DNA from: Eulemur rufifrons | Taxonomy: Eukaryota > Chordata > Mammalia > Primates > Lemuridae | NCBI RefSeq assembly: GCF_041146395.1 | Contig: NC_091006.1 | Span: 2,610,001 to 2,674,000, forward strand | Length of the DNA: 64,000 nt | Direction: 5' to 3' | In this document: positions 58,455-64,000 of the stretch, piece by piece | How positions within the stretch are numbered: position 1 is the stretch's first letter | Layout of the letters: every line of letters starts with the position of its first letter | The notes under the pieces: generated by a model | Seen by the model: the letters and a program-made list of their open reading frames with translations, nothing else | Told to the model about the DNA's origin: nothing | Database searches by the model: none | Translations under genes and position numbers: made by a program

Positions 58455-58699
58455 TCGTACCGCTGAGCTGCAATATTTGCCACATCTTGCCAACTGAAGA
58501 TGGTGTGAACTTGCCGTGCGGCTGCTGAGAAGTTTGGAAAAGCCTCAGGTTGCCAGCATTGTCATCATCCTCGTTGTCACTGTCATCAGGCCAGAGAAAT
58601 TTTCCAAGCACTTGAGCTTGGGACTTTTCTCAACAGCCATGGAAGGGTAATCATTAGAATTACCTCCATCATTCACATTATGAAACAGATCCAGAGACA
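58455..58699 (-). other. Weak exon candidate or conserved element
   Basis: On the minus strand a good splice acceptor ('gttctctgcctcaccag', AG at 58701-58700) precedes 245 bases and a donor 'acga|gtgaga' (GT at 58454-58453). Two different frames look protein-like: the first half reads 'SLDLFHNVNDGGNSNDYPSM', the second half 'LGKFLWPDDSDNEDDDNAGN', but no single frame is open from acceptor to donor. CpG sites are preserved. It could be a decayed exon, an exon using another acceptor (near 58642), or noncoding. I do not recognise a gene. Confidence 0.22.
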
Positions 58700-58734
58700 C
58701 TGGTGAGGCAGAGAACAGGTCAGCATAGCAATTA

Positions 58735-59245
58735 GGACACTTTCGGTTGCAAGTGACAGAAAATCCAACCTAAAAAGGCTGAGGCAAAAGAGAATGTACC
58801 AGCTTGCATAAGTCAAAGGTCCAAAGAGTGGGCTGGATTTGGGCAAAAATGAATCAGAAAGCTACCACTCCCAACGCCTCCCACTCTGCTTCCCCTGGTA
58901 ACCCTCTTCCCCAACATTGCATTCAGACCAGCAAAGACAAATCCAAACAATAGCTCTGAACTGAGACTGACTGGCCAAGACATCATCAACTTGGGTGGAG
59001 TGCATGTGCCCAAACCAATCACGGCAGCCAGAGGGAGGAAGTACACTGACTGGCTTAGAATGGGTCACATGCCCCACACTGCAGCATGGAGGCAAAAGTT
59101 TGCCCAAAAGCATGTGGGCAGAGAGAAATGATGTTTGTGTGAGCCCCACCCCACAACAGCAGGATGAGTGAATGTTGGGAGATAAAATGCCACAAATGCC
59201 CACTTCAAAGCATGACAAGATCCAATCTTTGGTTGGACCAAAACT
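58735..59245 (+). repeat. Ancient interspersed repeat ('ggttgcaagtgacagaaaat' family)
   Basis: 'ggttgcaagtgacagaaaat', 'ccaacctaaaaaggctgag', 'ctctgcttcccctggtaacc', 'aaaccaatcacggcagccag', 'ctgactggcttagaatgggt' with 'cacatgcccc', and 'gagataaaatgccacaaatg' follow a long LTR-like repeat common in mammals. Exact family name uncertain. The 150-codon minus frame at 58862-59314 is antisense to it. Confidence 0.6.
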
Positions 59246-59690
59246 CTCCCACTCCATTGACCAAGATGCCCATGAACTAGAGTTTACTACAATTTGAGTA
59301 GAGAATACAGCCACTTACTTGTATTGAATGTGCTGTGCCCTCTGCACCTAGACTGCATGTGGCCCTGGCATTACCAGTATCTGAGGGATTCACAAAAATG
59401 ACTCCTGAAGATGCGTTTTACATCCACTTCTAGCAAGAATTTTAATAGCTGCCACTCTTGAGTTATAAAGCTCAGGCCAGAGGTTAGACTCTCCCTAGTC
59501 AAGAACTAAAGCAATGAGGCGAACTGCAGAACCGTATCACTTGTAATTTATGTATTTTTAAAAAATTTAATTAAGATTACAGGTCAGATTAAATAATTGC
59601 TTTCTATAAGAGGTAAAACACAGAAGGCTATATCAAGATTTTTTAAAGAAATCACTTAGTTTCATCTCACTATCCTTTTCTGCATTCATA
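59246..59690. other. Unique sequence, nothing recognised
   Basis: AT-rich; no repeat or gene recognised. Confidence 0.4.
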
Positions 59691-59694
59691 AAAC

Positions 59695-60290
59695 TTTGTT
59701 AAAACGCAACATACATACAGGCAGACGTGCAAGTCACAGTGCACACCTCCATTCTTATCCCAAAGTAAACACATTCAAGTAACTACTATTAAGGTCAAGA
59801 AATAGAATATTAATGTTGCCTGAGAAACTCCTTTTGGAGCCCCTCCCAATCAGTACCCCCATCCTTCCACCCACAGGTAACTATTGTCCTGACTTCTAAC
59901 AACATAGATGCATGTTACCCACTTTGGGAACTGTATATAAAAGGTGTGTACTCTTGTGCCTGAATTTGTTCTTTCAAAAGAAAGTCACCCAAGCTGTTAC
60001 ATATAGCATAGTTCATTCATTTTTCTTGCTTATTTATAATATGCTTTATGTGAATATTCTGCAATCCATGCATCCAATCTCTTTATGATGGTCATTTGGG
60101 CTATTGCTGTGGACATTCTTGTACATATGCAGACATTTCTGTTGGATTTATGTCTAGGAGAGGACTGTTAGGTCATGTGGTCCCCTTTAGTAGACAAAAG
60201 CAAATAGTCTTCAAAAGTGGATAAACCAATTTTTGCTCCCAGCAGCAGTAACACCTTCCTGAACACTGTTGGCCACGAGTTATTACTGCT
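59695..60290 (-). repeat. Ancient L1 (L1M) 3' region, antisense
   Basis: 'gtcaagaaatagaatattaa', 'cagtacccccatccttccac', 'aactattgtcctgacttcta', 'tatgtctaggagaggactgt' and 'ccagcagcagtaacaccttc' follow the antisense order of old L1 3' ends. Confidence 0.6.
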
Positions 60291-60339
60291 GTGATCAGTT
60301 CAGCTCTGTTCCTAACCATGACCCAGCTAAAGACACCAT

Positions 60340-60540
60340 GTGTAGAACTTGGGATGCAGCCAGAGTTCACTTTAAATCCTGGCTTTACCACTTCCTAGCT
60401 GTGAGTGTTCTTTGGAGAATTTCACTTAGCCTCAGATCCCTGATCTGTGAAGGGCCTGTAATCATAATGTTCTTGTAAGAATCAAATTTGATTTTATATA
60501 CAAAAGTGCTTGGCAAGCTGTAAAACTGTATACCCATGTT
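60340..60540 (+). repeat. MIR SINE
   Basis: 'ttaaatcctggctttaccac', 'ttcctagctgtgagtgttct', 'ttcacttagcctcagatccc' and 'aaaagtgcttggcaagctgt' match the MIR body in order. Confidence 0.8.
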
Positions 60541-60639
60541 GGGGATTAGAAGGAAACCCTGGGTTCCCTTGGCCAATATCAAAGTCATCTGGTACTAAGG
60601 CAGAATTCTCCCTCCAGCATTAGAAGGGTAGACAATAGC

Positions 60640-60765
60640 AAGTTAGAAAGACCTGGGTTATTCTACGACCTGTGAGGGGTGAATCTCTCTGATTCTCAGT
60701 TTTTTCATCTGTGAAATGAGGATAGTAAGATTTCTCTAAGAGGACTGTGAGGATAAAAAGATATA
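60640..60765 (+). repeat. Second MIR fragment
   Basis: 'aagacctgggttattctacg', 'tctctctgattctcagtttt' and 'ttcatctgtgaaatgaggat' then 'aggactgtgaggataaaaag'. Adjacent to the MIR at 60340-60540 in the same orientation but an independent copy, since both contain the same MIR core. Confidence 0.75.
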
Positions 60766-60836
60766 ATATATCAAAAAAAGAGTGAGAATGAGAGTAAGAC
60801 TGAGAGAAAAAAAGAGAGAGAGAGAGAGAGAGAATC
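60766..60836. repeat. Purine-rich (GA)n tract
   Basis: 'atcaaaaaaagagtgagaat' leading to 'agagagagagagagagagag': imperfect then pure GA. Confidence 0.9.
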
Positions 60837-61140
60837 TAGTGTTGATCCCAGTACCTACAACACAAGTGCTCAGACAATGATGGCCATGATTAATTAGTAA
60901 AGGTCTAGAAGACATGGCAGACATTTGGTTCCACGAATCCTTTTACTGATACACATATCTTTCATAATGAAGGTCGGTTATATTCAAAGTTGTCAACTGA
61001 TAAAATTTGGCTTTTCTGCCTTGAGATTCTCTTTTTTTTTGTTTTTCACCAATTCCAACCATTCAGGGGCTTAACATACCCAGGACCTCTGCCATCCACC
61101 TTTTAAGAAAAGCCTGTTATCAGGAAAGCATGAAATGTCA
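60837..61140. other. Unique sequence, nothing recognised
   Basis: About 300 bases between the GA tract and MIR3, no features recognised. Confidence 0.4.
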
Positions 61141-61144
61141 GCAT

Positions 61145-61315
61145 TCAATTCAGAATGTCAAAGCTAGAAGGGACCTGCGGGCATACAACCCATTCAGTTC
61201 CTTGTGGAGATAGTGAATGAAGCTGAGGTCAGAAATCTAAGGTGACACCACTGGTTAGTGGCAGAGCCAGGGCCAGTGCCCACCTCCCCTGACAACTAGC
61301 CCAGGGCTCATTCTT
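61145..61315 (+). repeat. MIR3-like SINE
   Basis: 'gtcaaagctagaagggacct', 'gaagctgaggtcagaaatct', 'aaggtgacaccactggttag' and 'tggcagagccagggccagtg' follow MIR3. Confidence 0.75.
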
Positions 61316-61514
61316 TTGTAGCTTAGTATAAACGTTAACCTGTATCTCTAATCATAAATAAAAGAGTTGGCTCTTTCTTAAAGGCCTTTGAAGCATCAGA
61401 GAGTTAAATCACATCTAATCTACCCATAAATTAAACAGGCCCTGCTAAAATTTAAAGCACAGACATAGACAAAAACCATCAGCATTTATATTTTAAATAA
61501 CATCTTCTCTTCAA

Positions 61515-64000
61515 AAAAATTGGAGAACTTCTGCTTCCAGCCATGACAGAATAACTGATATGAGACTTGCCCTCCTGCCAAAAACAACTATAAAACTAGA
61601 CAAATATATGAGGCAACTGTTTTCAGACATTGAACAACAGACAGTGTAGGACTGTAATTTTGAGAAAAAGCATACACATGAGGTGAACCCCATTATTTCT
61701 GTGGCTTTCTGCCTAGGGGCACCTTTCTGCTAAGCACAAGGATGGGGAATCCAACTGGAGCAATAGTTGCACTAAGTTGTGGAGGCAGAGATTAGAGTGC
61801 TAGGCTGTTGAGGTGGCTGGATCTTGTGAAGCAGAATAACAAAGAATAGGTATCTTCACAAAGAGAGGCCCCAGCTCTGGGATCTGGACTGAGGGCCGGG
61901 ATGTGCATGCACACTGTGAGCTTATAGGAAGCCTAGCAGCTGTCTCCTGCTATGGAGCTGTGAATGACAAGGTGATACCTGAGGTATGCAATGAGGGAAG
62001 GCATTGAAGTCCTGGTCTAGCCAAGGTACAGAGACTTCACTGAATGCCCCCAGCCCCCAGCTGAGATCTCAAAAAGGCCAGTCCTTTGGGTTAAGGACCA
62101 TGGTCCAAAGTGAAGGCAGCACCATAAGGCTAAGTCCAAAATTAAAATAGACCCAAACAACAAAATAAACTAACCCAAACAGGACAGAAAGGATTCACTG
62201 ATAATGTTACTGACAGAACAAACATCAAAACCCTTTAAAGAAAGATGATACAATTTGGAATCTTCACAGTACATCATTTACAGTGTCCACTAAATACTCA
62301 GAAATTAACATAAATATAAAAACATAAAAAGAAGCATCAAAATGTGATCCATAAATTTTTAAAAAGCATTCAAGGGGGACTACAATGAAACCCTAAAAAT
62401 AGTATACAATACAAAAGTACTCAGAAAAGAAAAAACAGATAAACACAGATAGAATAACTAGAAAACAAATTGCAAAATGGTAGACTTATAGACTATCAAT
62501 CATTAAATTAAATATAATGGACTAAGCTTTCCAACCAAAAAGCACAGATTGCCAGATGGCTATGTCCAACTATATGCTATCTACAAGAGACATTTTAAAT
62601 GAAAATAGATACGTTAAATGTAAAAGGATGAAAAAAAGACAGCAAGCAAACAAGAAAACTAGCTCCACTATATTAATATCAGACAGACTTCAGAACTAAG
62701 AATATAACCACAGATAAAGAAGGACATTTTATACTTATAGTGATTTCACAGTGGAAAAGAGATAATTTATCAGGAAAACATGGCAAGGGGGATTAAAATG
62801 AATAATCCATGGGTCAAAGAGGAAATGACAAAAAATGCAAAATATTTAAACTGAATAATAACAAAAACACAACATATTGAAATTTGTGGGATGCAACTAG
62901 AGCAGTAAAGAGAATTTATAGCTTGTAATGGGTATGTTAGAAAAGAAGGAAGTTTTAAAATCAACAAAGTTTTCATCTTAAGAAGCTAGAAAAAGTAAAT
63001 CAAGCTTAATCAAATGTAAGCATTAGGAAGGTAATAATAAAGAGGGCATATTGATGAAACACAAAAACAGACAAATAATTGAGAAATTTAGCAAAATCAA
63101 AATTGTCTTTAAAAAAATTTAACAAAGTTGATAAACACCTAGAAAAACCAAGAAAGCAAGTAAGACCCCATCTCTACAAAAATTTTTTTTAAAAATTAGC
63201 CAGGCTTGGTGCCTCCTGTAGTCCTAGTTACTCAGGAGGCTTAGGTGGGAGGATTGCTTGAGAGCCCAGGAGTTGAAGGCTGCAGTGACCTATGATTGTG
63301 CCCCTGCACTCCAGCCTAGGCAACACAGTGAGACCCTATCTCTTAAAAACAAACAAACAAAACTAAGAAAGAAAAAAGAAAGTAAATACAAATTATCAAT
63401 ATTAGATATAAAAAAGGGGGACATCATTACAGATTCTACAGACACTAAAGGGATGACAAGGCAGTATTAACAACAACTTTATTACCAGTGCATTTGACAG
63501 CTTATATGAAATGGACAAATTTCTTGAAGATTTTAATTTACTAAAACTTATATTAGAGGAAATAGAAAATCTGGAAAAGTTTTAATTTTGTTAAGACTAA
63601 GATTTAAGAAAATTAAATTTATAATCCAAAACAAATTGAGGCCCAAATGGTTTTACTGGTGAATTCTTCCAGATATTTATGAAAAGGGCAATCTCAATCT
63701 TACATTAACTCTCTCAGAAAATAAATGATGGGAGAACATTCCTCATCAAGTTTTATAGGGCCAGGAGAACACAGATTCCAAACCTGATAAAGAAATTGCA
63801 AAAAAGGAAAATTACCAATATCCCTTATGAACATAGGCACAAAAATTGCTCACAAAATATCAGCAAATAAAATCCTGTAATATATACAAAGAATAATACA
63901 TCATGACCAAGTAGAGCTTTTCACAGACTGCAGGTTGGTTCAACAGTTGCAAATAAATCGGCGTAATGCACGATATTAATAACAGAAAAAGGGAAAGGAA
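61515..64000 (+). mobile_element. Old L1M element, continuing past the window
   Basis: Starts with 5'-UTR-like sequence ('gagaacttctgcttccagcc', 'cattgaacaacagacagtgt', 'catacacatgaggtgaaccc') and passes into ORF2-like sequence ('tccatgggtcaaagaggaaa', 'ttgtgggatgcaactagagc', 'tttactggtgaattcttcca', 'aaaattgctcacaaaatatc'). ORF1 is not evident, so an internal deletion is likely. All frames are broken. An Alu-type insertion splits it at 63160-63360. Confidence 0.82.
63162..63362 (+). repeat. Alu-monomer-type insertion in the L1
   Basis: 'aagaccccatctctacaaaa', 'attagccaggcttggtgcct', 'gttactcaggaggcttaggt', 'gcttgagagcccaggagttg' and 'cactccagcctaggcaacac' then an A-rich CAAA tail. It has no 5' 'ggccgggc' part, so it is 5'-truncated. 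Confidence 0.85.

Noticed and set aside
58198..58611. Whole 137-codon minus frame with acidic N-terminus
   Set aside because: The frame runs through a (CA)n microsatellite giving an alternating Cys-Val run. Only the upstream part was kept, as a weak exon candidate.
58862..59314. 150-codon minus frame
   Set aside because: It is antisense to an old LTR-like repeat, with no protein features.

Overview
The window is mammalian nuclear DNA, and the interspersed repeats point to a strepsirrhine primate, most likely a lemur. Two repeat classes carry that signal. The dimeric Alu copies near 45.6, 49.9 and 53.9 kb have the strepsirrhine form (right arm with a 'gcaacctcaaactcctgggctcaag' type block on the minus strand, and a long linker containing 'ctgtccaaatcatttctttc'). 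Two L1 3' ends, near 15.2-16.1 kb and 39.3 kb, match my memory of the lemur-lineage L1 3' UTR rather than anthropoid L1PA. Both assignments rest on family recall, not on a search.

I found no intact protein-coding gene, tRNA, snRNA, CRISPR array or bacterial-type feature. The open reading frames are short or sit in GC-rich sequence without splice signals, known domains or codon structure, so I treat them as chance frames. The window looks like intergenic or long-intron DNA.

Layout: 0-11 kb is mostly unique, moderately GC-rich sequence with L2/MIR remnants, a retroposed 5S rRNA fragment (7.8 kb), a MaLR LTR (8.8-9.3 kb) and a conserved-looking regulatory candidate (9.7-10.0 kb). 11-20.4 kb is a LINE-1 and DNA-transposon graveyard with a lemur L1 lying between older L1s. 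20.4-25.3 kb holds an AT-rich block with an internally duplicated 200-bp unit and an orphan CpG island. 25.3-28 kb is old L1 plus an ancient repeat. 29.0-30.3 kb is a full-length mariner with TA duplication and terminal inverted repeats. 30-43 kb is mainly unique, with several conserved-looking AT-rich stretches (33.7, 34.6-35.3, 36.7-37.2, 40.6-41.5 kb). 43.4-46.1 kb is a near full-length Tigger1 with an Alu nested in it. 46-61.5 kb is unique sequence with MIR, L2, L1 and Alu copies and one weak exon candidate (58.5-58.7 kb). 61.5 kb to the end is an old L1 interrupted by an Alu-monomer-type insertion.

The most interesting items are the mariner (family not identified, possibly lineage-restricted), the duplicated AT-rich element at 22.5/23.1 kb, the 5S fragment with target-site duplication, and the cluster of candidate regulatory elements, which would fit a developmental-gene neighbourhood. 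None of these is a demonstrated new system.
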